From NCBI RefSeq assembly GCF_022829345.1, contig NZ_JAKSXV010000031.1, positions 1-64,000 of the forward strand: DNA of 64,000 nt, given 5' to 3'. Origin of the DNA: Methylobacterium sp. J-090 (GTDB lineage: Bacteria; Pseudomonadota; Alphaproteobacteria; Rhizobiales; Beijerinckiaceae). Both the position numbers and the translations under genes were made by a program. Shown piece by piece: positions 1 through 7,509 of this stretch (positions are counted from its first letter, which is position 1; each line of letters begins with the position of its first letter). The notes under the pieces are model-generated. The model saw nothing but the letters and a program-made list of their open reading frames with translations. It was not told the origin of the DNA and ran no database searches.

Positions 1-554
1 ACTTCAGCCGCCAACACCCCCGATCGGCTAGCCGCATGAGATATCCGCGCTATCGAATACGCACAGCATGCTGTAGCTGTTATCGAAAGCTACTGTGATC
101 CGTCACGGAGCGCGACAGGCTGCCTCCCCCGGAAGGTATGGCAATCGTAGATGGGTTTTCCCCGCGCTCGAACGCGAAGCAAAACGCTTCGAAAAGTCAC
201 GACAGGCCCCCTATCCTGGAAGGAGAGGGTTGGGGTGAGGTGTGTGGACTCTCCAAAAAGGTCACACACCTCACCCTGTCCCTCTCCTTCCAGAAGAGGG
301 GACCCGAGCATCCCGCGCGATGGGCGAATGCCGTAGCCCGGAAGGAGACGGGTCCCGTCGTGGTTCATCTGCGATCGCCCTGCCCGGAAGGGGAGGGGAC
401 CTGCGCTGCCCGCGCGATGTGGACTGTCGCGGGGCTCCCGCGGGCGGGAGGCGTGTCGTTTGGGCACGCGCCCCCCTCCGCAACCCGACCCGAAAACGCC
501 CGTTGCCGAGGACACGCCCGGGCAGGTTCGCCGGACGGACATGGAATCCAAGAA
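1..554. other. Intergenic region upstream of the SDR gene
   Basis: I see no gene here on either strand. The stretch carries one copy of a long palindromic repeat (205-306), followed by shorter degenerate relatives of its GGAAGG-GAGGG motif near 335-400. Long open frames cross the region on both strands, but they read through the repeat and have compositions typical of antisense frames in GC-rich DNA. Confidence 0.6.
205..306. repeat. Dispersed long palindromic repeat, family 1, copy 1
   Basis: A hairpin-forming element. The left arm holds CTGGAAGGAGAGGG followed by GGGTGAGGTGTG. The right arm is its near-perfect reverse complement (CACACCTCACCC, then CCCTCTCCTTCCAG). The arms are about 35 bp and the loop about 20 bp. 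A second copy lies at 21326-21427 with the same arms and almost the same loop. Both copies are intergenic, as expected of a REP-like non-autonomous element; no coding function is implied. Confidence 0.85.
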
Positions 555-1565
555 ATGGCACGCATCGCGGTCGTCACGGGCGGGACCGCCGGCATCGGGC
601 TGGCGACGGCGGAGCTGTTCGCCAAGCGCGGCTGGGCGGTGGCCGTCATCGCCCGCGATTCCGAACGTCTGGCGCAAGCGCGCGACAGGCTGGCCGTCCA
701 TGGCCGGCCCGTCCTCGCCATCGCGGCCGACGTGGCGGATGCCGAGGCCGTAGCAGGGGCGGCCGAGCGGGTGGAGCGCGAGCTCGGCCCCATCGACGCC
801 TGGGTCAACAACGCCATGGCGACCATCGTCAACCCAGCCGACCGGATCACCCCCGAGGAGTACCGGCGCGTCACCGAGACCACTTATCTCAGTCAGGTCT
901 ACGGCACGCTCGCGGCCCTGCGCTTCATGAAGCCGCGCAACCGCGGTGCCATCATCCAGGTCTCGTCGGGCCTCGCCATTCGGGCTGCCCCCCTCCAGGC
1001 GCCGTACTGCGCCGCCAAGTTCGCCGTCACCGGGTTCACCGACGCCCTGCGCTGCGAGCTCATCCATGACCGGGTCGGGGTCTCGCTCAGCATCGTCTAC
1101 CTGCCGGCCGTCAACACGCCGCAGTTCAACTGGGCCCGCAACCGCACGGGCCACGGCCAGTACGCCCCCGATCCGGTCTACGACCCGCGCCTGTGCGCCG
1201 AGGCCATCGTCGCCACGGCGGTGACGCCGCAACGGGACGTCTGGGTCGGCCGCAGCGTTCTGATGATGCATGCCGCGCAAGCGATCGCACCGGGTTTCGC
1301 CGACCGGAAAGCCGCCAGCATGTGGGACGCCCAGCTCACCGACGCGCCGGCCCCGGACAAGGCCGGCAACCTGTTCGCGCCCGTGCCGGGACCGGCCCGC
1401 ATCGACGGGCGCTTCGGCGACCGCACCGAGACCACGCGCAGCGAGTACTGGACCAGCCGCGAGCGCGACTGGCTGCTCGCCGGCCTTAGCGGCATCGCGG
1501 CGATCGGCTTCGTCGGCGCGCTCGCCCTGGCGCGGGGACCGCGCCGCCTGCTGCCGCGCCGCTGA
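555..1565 (+). CDS. SDR family NAD(P)-dependent oxidoreductase with C-terminal membrane anchor
   Basis: A 336-residue classical short-chain dehydrogenase/reductase. The cofactor motif TGGTAGIG is at residues 8-15, the structural NNA at 85-87, the catalytic serine at about 137-138 and the YxxxK pair at Y151/K155, so the catalytic set is complete. The C-terminus (about 307-326) is a hydrophobic segment followed by arginines, which suggests anchoring in the inner membrane. I chose the ATG at 555 because the dinucleotide fold begins directly after it; the open frame continues upstream only through repeat DNA. Substrate unknown. It runs in the same direction as cydA with about 105 bp between, so co-transcription is not obvious. 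Confidence 0.88.
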   Translation: MARIAVVTGGTAGIGLATAELFAKRGWAVAVIARDSERLAQARDRLAVHGRPVLAIAADVADAEAVAGAAERVERELGPIDAWVNNAMATIVNPADRITPEEYRRVTETTYLSQVYGTLAALRFMKPRNRGAIIQVSSGLAIRAAPLQAPYCAAKFAVTGFTDALRCELIHDRVGVSLSIVYLPAVNTPQFNWARNRTGHGQYAPDPVYDPRLCAEAIVATAVTPQRDVWVGRSVLMMHAAQAIAPGFADRKAASMWDAQLTDAPAPDKAGNLFAPVPGPARIDGRFGDRTETTRSEYWTSRERDWLLAGLSGIAAIGFVGALALARGPRRLLPRR

Positions 1566-1671
1566 GGCCGGGTCTGCGACCGAGCCGCACCGCGCGCGCA
1601 GATCTGATTTAGCGTAAACCGATTCGGCCGGGTCCTCCCGCGGGGACACGGGCCGAACGGGAGGATCATCC

Positions 1672-3081
1672 ATGGACGTCGACGCGCTTCTGCTCTCGCG
1701 GATTCAGTTCGGCTTCACCATGGCCTTCCACATCATCTTCCCGGCCTTCACCATCGGGCTGGCGAGCTTCCTCGCCCGCCTCGAAGGCCAGTGGCTGTGG
1801 ACCGGCAACCCCCTGTACCGGAACCTCTATCGGTTCTGGGTCAAGGTGTTCGCGGTCTCGTTCGGCCTCGGCGTCGTGTCCGGCATCGTCATGAGCTACC
1901 AGCTCGGCACCAACTGGTCGCGCTACGCCGACTTCACCGGGAACGTGCTCGGGCCGCTCATCCAGTACGAGGTGATCACCGCCTTCTTCCTCGAGGCGGG
2001 CTTCCTCGGGATCATGCTGTTCGGCTGGGAGCGGGTGGGGGACCGCCTGCACTTCGTCTCCACCTGCATGGTGGCCTTCGGCACCCTGGTCTCGGCCTTC
2101 TGGATCCTGTCGGCCAATTCCTGGATGCAGACGCCGGCGGGCTTCGTCGTCGAGAACGGACGGGCGGTGGCCACCGACTGGTGGCAGGTGATCTTCAACC
2201 CGTCCTTCCCGATCCGCTACGCCCACATGGTGATGGGCTGCTTCCTCACCACGGCCTTCGCGGTGGCGGGCATGTCGGCCTGGATGATTCTTCGCGGACG
2301 GAAGGAGCCGGCGGCCAAGGTGGCCGGGGCGCGGACCTCCCTGTCCATGGCCCTGTGGTTCGCGGTGATCTGCACACCACTCCAGATCGTGATCGGCGAT
2401 TCGCATGGGCTGGCCGTGCTCAAGCACCAGCCGACGAAGCTCGCGGCCATCGAGGCGAACTGGGACCGGCAGGCCGACATGCCGCTCCTTCTGTTCGCGA
2501 TCCCGAACATGAAGGAGGAGAAGAACGACTTCGAGATCGGCATCCCGAAGCTCGGCTCCTTCATCCTCACCCACGATTTCTCCGGCGTGGTGCCGGGCCT
2601 GAAGGACGTGCCGCCCGACCAGCGCCCCCCGGTCTGGCCGGTGTTCTATTCGTTCCGGATCATGGTCGCCATCGGGATGGCGATGCTGGGCCTGAGCGCC
2701 TGGAGCCTGGTCCTGCGCTGGCGCGGCACGCTCTACACCAACCGCTGGTTCCTCAACGCCGCGATGCTGATGACGCCGTCCGGGTTCGGCGCCGTGCTGT
2801 TCGGCTGGTTCACCGCCGAGATCGGGCGCCAGCCCTACATCGTCTACGGGCAGCTGCGCACGGCGGACGCGCACTCGCCGCTCACGGTCAACGCGGTCAC
2901 GACCTCGCTGATCGCGTTCCTCATCGCCTACACGATCATCTTCGGCTTCGGCTCGTACTACCTCGCCAAACTCCTGCGCAAAGGCCCCGAGCCCCTGGAG
3001 GAGGCGATCCGCGGCGAGGATATCGCCCGGAAGCCCAAGCGGCCCCTCTCGGCGGTCAACGAGGGCCTCAACCCGGCCTGA
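1672..3081 (+). CDS. cydA: Cytochrome bd-type quinol oxidase subunit I
   Basis: 469 residues and about nine membrane segments: the haem- and quinol-binding subunit of cytochrome bd (short Q-loop, CIO-like). Conserved residues are present: H20 and H185 (haem ligands), M331 in FRIMV (haem b558 ligand), E100 and E108 in the QYE...LEAG helix, the Q-loop KHQPTKLAAIEA near 251-262, and GRQP at 385-388. The gene therefore looks functional. A GGGAGG ribosome-binding site precedes the ATG. Unusually, no subunit II (cydB) follows or precedes: the next gene is a convergent LuxR-type regulator. Subunit II may be encoded elsewhere, or this may be an unpaired paralogue. Confidence 0.93.
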   Translation: MDVDALLLSRIQFGFTMAFHIIFPAFTIGLASFLARLEGQWLWTGNPLYRNLYRFWVKVFAVSFGLGVVSGIVMSYQLGTNWSRYADFTGNVLGPLIQYEVITAFFLEAGFLGIMLFGWERVGDRLHFVSTCMVAFGTLVSAFWILSANSWMQTPAGFVVENGRAVATDWWQVIFNPSFPIRYAHMVMGCFLTTAFAVAGMSAWMILRGRKEPAAKVAGARTSLSMALWFAVICTPLQIVIGDSHGLAVLKHQPTKLAAIEANWDRQADMPLLLFAIPNMKEEKNDFEIGIPKLGSFILTHDFSGVVPGLKDVPPDQRPPVWPVFYSFRIMVAIGMAMLGLSAWSLVLRWRGTLYTNRWFLNAAMLMTPSGFGAVLFGWFTAEIGRQPYIVYGQLRTADAHSPLTVNAVTTSLIAFLIAYTIIFGFGSYYLAKLLRKGPEPLEEAIRGEDIARKPKRPLSAVNEGLNPA

Positions 3082-3117
3082 TCGGGCAGGCTTCGCGTCG
3101 ACCCCCTGCGACCCTGC

Positions 3118-3789
3118 TCAGTGCGAGGCCGGGAGGGCGAACGAGCCGGAGGCCGGGCCGGCGGCGCGGCGGGCGGAGGCGGGTCCCTCGGTCTCCGTCA
3201 CGGGCGCGAGGCCGAGCTGGCGGGCAAGGGCGACGAGGTCCTTGAGGCGGCCGGTCTGGGTCTTGCGGCGCAGGTTGAGCCGGTGGGTCTCCACCGTGCG
3301 GACGCTGAGGCCGAGGCGGCGGGCCACCTCCTTGTTGCTGAACCCGGCGCTGAGGAATCGCAGGATCTCCGCCTCGCGCGGGGTCAGGCCGTCGGCGGGA
3401 TCGACGGTCCGCGAGGCCGAGGGCAGGCCCGCCAGGGCGAGGATGGCGGCACAGACGACCCGGGCGCACGCGTTACGGGCGACGAAGACGTCGGCACCGG
3501 CCGCGACCAGTCGCCCCGTCGCCGCCGCGTCCATCGTCTCGAAGGCGGCGACGATCCTGAGGCCCGGACACCGCGCCCGCAGGTGCCCGATCCGCGCCGC
3601 GCCGCCTTCGGAATCCCCGGCGCCGACGACCACCAGGGCGACATTGGTCCCCGGCACGTCAGGCCCGCCGCGCGCGAGGTCGGCCTCGCTCACCGTGTGC
3701 AGGGTCGGTTCGTGCTCGAGGACCGCCCGAAAGGTCGGCTCGAACCCGTACGGCTCATCGACGATCAACACCCCAACGGCCTGATGCAT
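3118..3789 (-). CDS. LuxR/FixJ-type regulator with a degenerate receiver domain
   Basis: 223 residues. The N-terminal 120 or so have the alternating pattern of a response-regulator receiver domain (it opens VGVLIVDEPYG), but where the phosphoacceptor aspartate should be the sequence reads VVVGAG, so ordinary phosphorylation is unlikely. The C-terminus (about 134-195) is a clear LuxR helix-turn-helix with LTPREAEIL and SVRTVETHR. I prefer the ATG at 3789, preceded by GAGGGGG, to one nine codons upstream. It converges on cydA with a 36-bp gap and has no kinase gene beside it. Whether it regulates cydA cannot be told from sequence. Confidence 0.85.
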   Translation of the reverse strand: MHQAVGVLIVDEPYGFEPTFRAVLEHEPTLHTVSEADLARGGPDVPGTNVALVVVGAGDSEGGAARIGHLRARCPGLRIVAAFETMDAAATGRLVAAGADVFVARNACARVVCAAILALAGLPSASRTVDPADGLTPREAEILRFLSAGFSNKEVARRLGLSVRTVETHRLNLRRKTQTGRLKDLVALARQLGLAPVTETEGPASARRAAGPASGSFALPASH

Positions 3790-4000
3790 GCCGTGATCCC
3801 CCTCATGTGCCACCACGGGACACCGTGGCAGTACTGCGAAGGTTCACTTCAAGATCTGTTCCAGCCCTCTGTTTACCACGTCTTGCGTCGTTTCAAGGTC
3901 AACGCACCAAGTCTCTTCGAAATCGCGCGATGGAAGCGGTGCGACTCCGCCCGTTGCCGTCTCGCGGCGGTACAGGCGGTGTCCCGATGGGAGAGGCGGA

Positions 4001-4897
4001 TCAGCCGGCGCGGGCGAGGATCAGGTCGGAGGTCGCGGTGACGACGCGGTTGCGGCCCGTCGATTTGGCCTCGTAGAGCGCGATATCGGCGCGCTTGACC
4101 AGTCCCTCCACGGTGTCCCCCTCGATCCAGTCGCTGACGCCGAAGCTGCAGGTGAGACGGATCGGTGCCCGGGCGCCACGGATGCGCAGGGCCTCGATCC
4201 CCCGGCGCAGGCGCCCGGCCAGGGTCTCGGCTTCCGTCCCCGGGCGATGCGGCAGGATCACTCCGAACTCCTCGCCGCCGAGACGCCCGACGATGCCCTC
4301 GGCGCCGATCTCGCGGGCGACGGCCTGGATCGCCGCGTCGCCGACATCGTGGCCGTACTCGTCGTTGATGCGCTTGAAGTGGTCGATGTCGAGGAGGATC
4401 GCCGACATCTTGCCGTGGTTGCCGACGCGCTCGGCCGCCTCGTGCGACCGCTTGAGGAAGGCGCGGCGGTTGAGGAGGCCGGTGAGCGAATCGGTCTGGG
4501 CCAGCCGGATCAGCTCGCCCTGCATGCTGGTGAGCCGGTCGGCGGCGCGGAGGCGCGCATGCAGTTCCTCGGGACCGGGTGGCTTCTCGATGAAATCGTC
4601 CGCGCCGCTGTCGAGGGCTTCGGCGAGGTTCCGGGCATTGCGGGCCGACGACATGGTGATGACGTAGAGTGGCCGGTTCGATTCGGCCAGCAGCCGAGCC
4701 GACCAGCACAGTTCCAGGCCGCTCAGGGGCCGGACTTCGAGGCTGGTGATCAGCACACGCACGGACGGCGTGGTCTCGACGTAGTCGAGGGCCTCGGTGG
4801 AATTGGTGAAGACGCTGACCGTGTGCCCGTTGGGTTCGAGCAGTGCGGCGATCATCTTGAGGACCACCCGACTGGTATCGACGAGAACGATGTGCAT
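4001..4897 (-). CDS. Diguanylate cyclase response regulator (REC-GGDEF)
   Basis: 298 residues. A receiver-like domain (about 1-120) is followed by a GGDEF domain (about 130-295). The active-site loop is GGEEF at 207-211, consistent with an active c-di-GMP synthase; metal-binding DIDHFK and the YGHDVGD helix are present. The RxxD inhibitory site normally five residues before the loop is absent. The receiver keeps the acidic pocket D7 and lysine K105, but the phosphoacceptor position is serine (LITSLEV, S52), so control may not be by phosphorylation. The start at 4897 has a GGGGAG site upstream. Confidence 0.9.
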   Translation of the reverse strand: MHIVLVDTSRVVLKMIAALLEPNGHTVSVFTNSTEALDYVETTPSVRVLITSLEVRPLSGLELCWSARLLAESNRPLYVITMSSARNARNLAEALDSGADDFIEKPPGPEELHARLRAADRLTSMQGELIRLAQTDSLTGLLNRRAFLKRSHEAAERVGNHGKMSAILLDIDHFKRINDEYGHDVGDAAIQAVAREIGAEGIVGRLGGEEFGVILPHRPGTEAETLAGRLRRGIEALRIRGARAPIRLTCSFGVSDWIEGDTVEGLVKRADIALYEAKSTGRNRVVTATSDLILARAG

Positions 4898-5005
4898 GGC
4901 GTAGCGGCTCCCCATATCGGGCAACGATGACGCCAAGAGATTAAATTGTTGCCACTCCCTCCGGTCCCCGGTGACAGGATGCGTCGCTGGGGACCGCGAT
5001 GCCCG

Positions 5006-5461
5006 TCAGCGCAGGGACGCCGCCTGCCGATGGGGGACGCTCACGGTGACGACGCGCGCGCCGCCCGCCGAAGCGGCCGGGGCGGCGGCCGGCTGCGGCG
5101 CGACCCGATCCGCGCTGCGCGTGACCAGGCGCGGGCGCGACGCCACCCGCCGGCGCACCACCGGGGCGGGGGCATCGATCACGTAGACCGTCGGTGTGCC
5201 GACGGGGGCCGGGTGGATGCCGGCGACGGTGGGGACGCCGTAGGTGCCGTAGCCCCACGCGCTCGGGACGATCTGGTCGGGGCGGGGAAACCGGGTGAGG
5301 GGCGCACCGACGTAGTCACCCCGGATGGCCGACCCGGCATAGCCGTAGGTCGAGACCACCGCGTACCCGGCCTCGTCGGAAACGACTTGCGCCTGGGCGC
5401 TCCCCAGGGCGGTCACGGACAGGACGGCCCCCAGCAGGGCGGCCTTGAGGCATGGGGACAT
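5006..5461 (-). CDS. Exported protein of unknown function, Ala/Pro/Arg-rich
   Basis: 151 residues with a clear Sec signal peptide (positively charged start, hydrophobic core to about residue 20, AQA cleavage region). The mature part is rich in Tyr, Gly, Val and Pro, then has basic stretches (RRRVASRPR) and a proline/alanine linker. I recognise no domain. Likely periplasmic or surface-associated. It is transcribed alone, with a 90-bp gap on one side and about 190 bp on the other. Confidence 0.7.
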   Translation of the reverse strand: MSPCLKAALLGAVLSVTALGSAQAQVVSDEAGYAVVSTYGYAGSAIRGDYVGAPLTRFPRPDQIVPSAWGYGTYGVPTVAGIHPAPVGTPTVYVIDAPAPVVRRRVASRPRLVTRSADRVAPQPAAAPAASAGGARVVTVSVPHRQAASLR

Positions 5462-5648
5462 AATCTACGAACTCCCGGGCGGGACATGGGTCCCCGACGG
5501 CATCATGGGAGACAAACCGCGCGCCCGCACGGGCGTTCCGGGGGAAGACTGCGTAGGCAGGCCTGCGTCACCCTCACCGATACCGAGGGTCCGACGCGAA
5601 GGGCCAGGCCTCAGAGGAAGGCGTCCCGATCAGCCTCGCGGCAGATCC

Positions 5649-5903
5649 CTAGCGGCAGGTGGTGACGCGCCGGACGATCCAGCCCTCGCCATCGACCCAG
5701 AGGCGGCGGCGTGCGCGGCTGCAATTGGTCAGGTCGTCGTCCTCGGCCATGGCGGCGACCGCAGTGATCGGCCGAGTGGCGAGCTGGGAGACCTCTGCCG
5801 AGGCCTGGGGCGCAGCCGGAGCCGCCTGGGCGCTCGACAAGCCGGCGAGGCCGAAGAGAACGACGCCCGCCGTGATGAGCCCGCGCGTATGAAAGACCAG
5901 CAT
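5649..5903 (-). CDS. Small exported protein with a C-terminal cysteine pair
   Basis: 84 residues from the ATG at 5903; an open frame extends 13 codons further but through arginine-rich sequence. A signal peptide (hydrophobic residues 8-22, ending SSAQAA) is followed by an alanine-rich linker and a compact C-terminus with two cysteines flanking RRRLWVDGEGWIVRRV. The cysteines could form a disulfide in the periplasm. No function can be assigned. Confidence 0.65.
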   Translation of the reverse strand: MLVFHTRGLITAGVVLFGLAGLSSAQAAPAAPQASAEVSQLATRPITAVAAMAEDDDLTNCSRARRRLWVDGEGWIVRRVTTCR

Positions 5904-6086
5904 GCCTGAACCCCGACCGCGCGCCGCCCTGGCACGCCCCATCGCCGTCCGGAATAGGCACGAGTCCCGTCCGTCCTTGCGACAGGTTAAATCCCGGCGG
6001 GCCGGAAGGGTTGCAGGAATTCAGGCGTTTGGATGACAGAAAAACGTCGCCCGCCCCAAGATGTCCGTCCCGACGCGAACGCCGGC

Positions 6087-6257
6087 TCAGGGATTCGCCG
6101 TCACCGTGATCATCGGCAGGGTCACGGCGATCCGGGTCTCACCCGGCAGGGTGCCGGGCAAGGCACCGGGCACGGCCGGCAGCAGGATGGCCCCGAGCCC
6201 GAGGAGCAGGCTGAAGCCGAGCAGGGAAACCTCGATGCCGCGATAGAACCGGTCCAT
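6087..6257 (-). CDS. 56-residue single-span membrane or exported protein
   Basis: An unusually clear small gene. The ATG at 6255-6257 follows a strong GGAGGGG ribosome-binding site. The protein starts MDRFYRGIEV, then has a long hydrophobic stretch (about residues 11-32, SLLGFSLLLGLGAILLPAVP), then a short polar tail ending TVTANP. It is either a signal-anchored peptide or one with a cleavable leader. No homologue is known to me. It stands between two other small genes, all on the minus strand. Confidence 0.7.
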   Translation of the reverse strand: MDRFYRGIEVSLLGFSLLLGLGAILLPAVPGALPGTLPGETRIAVTLPMITVTANP

Positions 6258-6372
6258 GACAAACCCCTCCGCCGTGCGTGGCGCGGCTCATGATCCGCGC
6301 AACTCCGTGAGGAAACGGTAACCCTTCGCCGAAATCTTCGATGGGTGAGGTCTGCGACGGAGCGACGTCCCG

Positions 6373-6696
6373 TCAGGCGGAGCCGGCCACGGGCATGCGG
6401 ATCAGGTCCGTCTGCGGCGGATGGAGCAGGGCGGCGGCGAGGTTGGCCTCGAGGACGATGAGGTCGCAATCGGGGTCGGGCTCCCAGCCGCACCCGCAGC
6501 CGCCGGGTTGCTCGTGGGCCCGCGCCACCTGACGGTAGAGCGCGCCGAGGGTCCGGGCGGCCACTTCGAGGGCGTGCATGGCCGGCAGGGGCGCGCGGTT
6601 GAGGCTCTGCCAGAACGCCCGGCGCAGGGCCTCGTCGAGGGTGTCCTCGGCCGGGACCGCCTCGGCGCAGGTGTGGTGGGCGGGGCGGGCGTTCAT
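6373..6696 (-). CDS. Small protein of unknown function, second gene of an overlapping pair
   Basis: 107 residues starting MNARPAHHT. Its ATG overlaps the stop codon of the upstream gene by four bases (ATGA), the usual sign of translational coupling. The middle is helical (DTLDEALRRAFWQSLNRAP, then a run of ALEVAARTLGALYRQVARAHEQ), followed by a cysteine-rich loop GCGCGWEPDPDCD that could hold metal, then a helical end. I recognise no family. Earlier in-frame starts give a proline/arginine-rich extension that looks non-coding. Confidence 0.65.
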   Translation of the reverse strand: MNARPAHHTCAEAVPAEDTLDEALRRAFWQSLNRAPLPAMHALEVAARTLGALYRQVARAHEQPGGCGCGWEPDPDCDLIVLEANLAAALLHPPQTDLIRMPVAGSA

Positions 6697-6857
6697 GCGG
6701 GCGTTCCCCGGCGGAGGTGGGCCGGGGCCGGCTCCGGCGCGGTGGCGACGAAGTCGAGGAAGTCCGTGAAGCGGTGCAGGCGCAGGTCGAGGCAGGACCC
6801 GTCCCACCATGCGAGTTGCGCGTAGCCCCGGACCCAATCCAGTGCCCGTTCCATCAT
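6693..6857 (-). CDS. Small protein of unknown function, first gene of an overlapping pair
   Basis: 54 residues starting MMERALDWV, rich in aromatics (five Trp/Tyr among the first 25 residues). I chose the ATG at 6857 because AGGGAGG stands at the right distance upstream. An open frame continues to 7070 but crosses an AT-rich stretch with different composition. The gene ends in the start codon of the next one. The AT-rich DNA and palindrome directly upstream probably contain its promoter. The reading frame is short, so confidence is moderate. Confidence 0.5.
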   Translation of the reverse strand: MMERALDWVRGYAQLAWWDGSCLDLRLHRFTDFLDFVATAPEPAPAHLRRGTPA

Positions 6858-6896
6858 CGTCGCCTCCCTGCCCATCGCCGAATCGACGACAGCAGC

Positions 6897-6930
6897 AATG
6901 CGGTGCAAAAACTTGGTTTTCAACCGCATT
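6897..6930. promoter_or_regulatory. Interrupted palindrome in an AT-rich promoter-like region
   Basis: Perfect 8-bp arms AATGCGGT (6897-6904) and ACCGCATT (6923-6930), with an inner AAAA/TTTT match placed symmetrically between them. It lies 40 bp upstream of the small gene pair, in an island about 130 bp long (6890-7020) that is far richer in A and T than its surroundings. The layout fits a dimeric regulator's operator, but no binding protein can be named. Confidence 0.45.
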
Positions 6931-7108
6931 GGGAAAGATTGGAATGCGTATAAATCGATACTTTGACCGTCTAGACCAAAGCTTCGATTTGGATCAATTC
7001 CAGATCTTCGGTAAAATCCGAGGCCCGGCGCGGGTTTGCGCGGCAGGGGCGTGGTGAGCGCGCCGAACACTGAGCGGGCGGTGGGTCCGCTAAAAAAATC
7101 GCGACGCC

Positions 7109-7489
7109 CTACAGGACCACCCGCATCGCCATGAGGCCGAGGAGCAGGCCGCCGAGGCCGAGGCCGACGGACCCGAAGATGTAGGCCAGCGCGGCGGCCG
7201 TCTCGCCGCGCTGCAGGAGGAGGATCCCGTCGAGGGCGTAGGTCGAGAAGGTGGTGAAGCCGCCGAGCACCCCGGTGGCGAGGAACAGGCGCAGGGGCTG
7301 GCTGCCGCCACGCATGGCGTACCAGCCGACGAGGACGCCCATGAGGGTCGAGCCCACGATGTTAATGAGGAGGATGCCGAACGGAAAGTTCGTTCCGAGC
7401 CGCACGGCGGCGAGGCCGACGCCGTGGCGGGCCATGCCGCCGAGGCCGGAGCCGAGGAAGACGAGCAGGAACCCCATCGCGACCGCCAT
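7109..7489 (-). CDS. crcB: Fluoride ion channel CrcB/Fluc
   Basis: 126 residues with four membrane segments, the size of a single Fluc subunit that works as a dimer exporting fluoride. Family signatures are present: GGMARHGVG near the N-terminus, GILLINIVGST in the second helix and GGFTTFSTY in the third, where the phenylalanines line the pore. An AAGGGG site precedes the ATG. It lies 20 bp after the NDUFA9-like gene on the same strand, so the two are probably co-transcribed. I see no fluoride riboswitch upstream. Confidence 0.93.
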   Translation of the reverse strand: MAVAMGFLLVFLGSGLGGMARHGVGLAAVRLGTNFPFGILLINIVGSTLMGVLVGWYAMRGGSQPLRLFLATGVLGGFTTFSTYALDGILLLQRGETAAALAYIFGSVGLGLGGLLLGLMAMRVVL

Positions 7490-7509
7490 CGTGAGCCCCT
7501 TGGCGGACG

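Noticed and set aside
90..1673. Long open frame on the minus strand opposite the SDR gene
   Set aside because: Arginine/glycine/histidine-rich antisense frame with no recognisable motif; the plus-strand SDR is complete and clear. Similar antisense frames opposite cydA, hisZ, ftfL, kup and secA were dropped for the same reason.
7490..7509. Fluoride riboswitch for crcB
   Set aside because: crcB follows the NDUFA9-like gene by 20 bp; no room for the aptamer and no matching motif was seen upstream of the operon.
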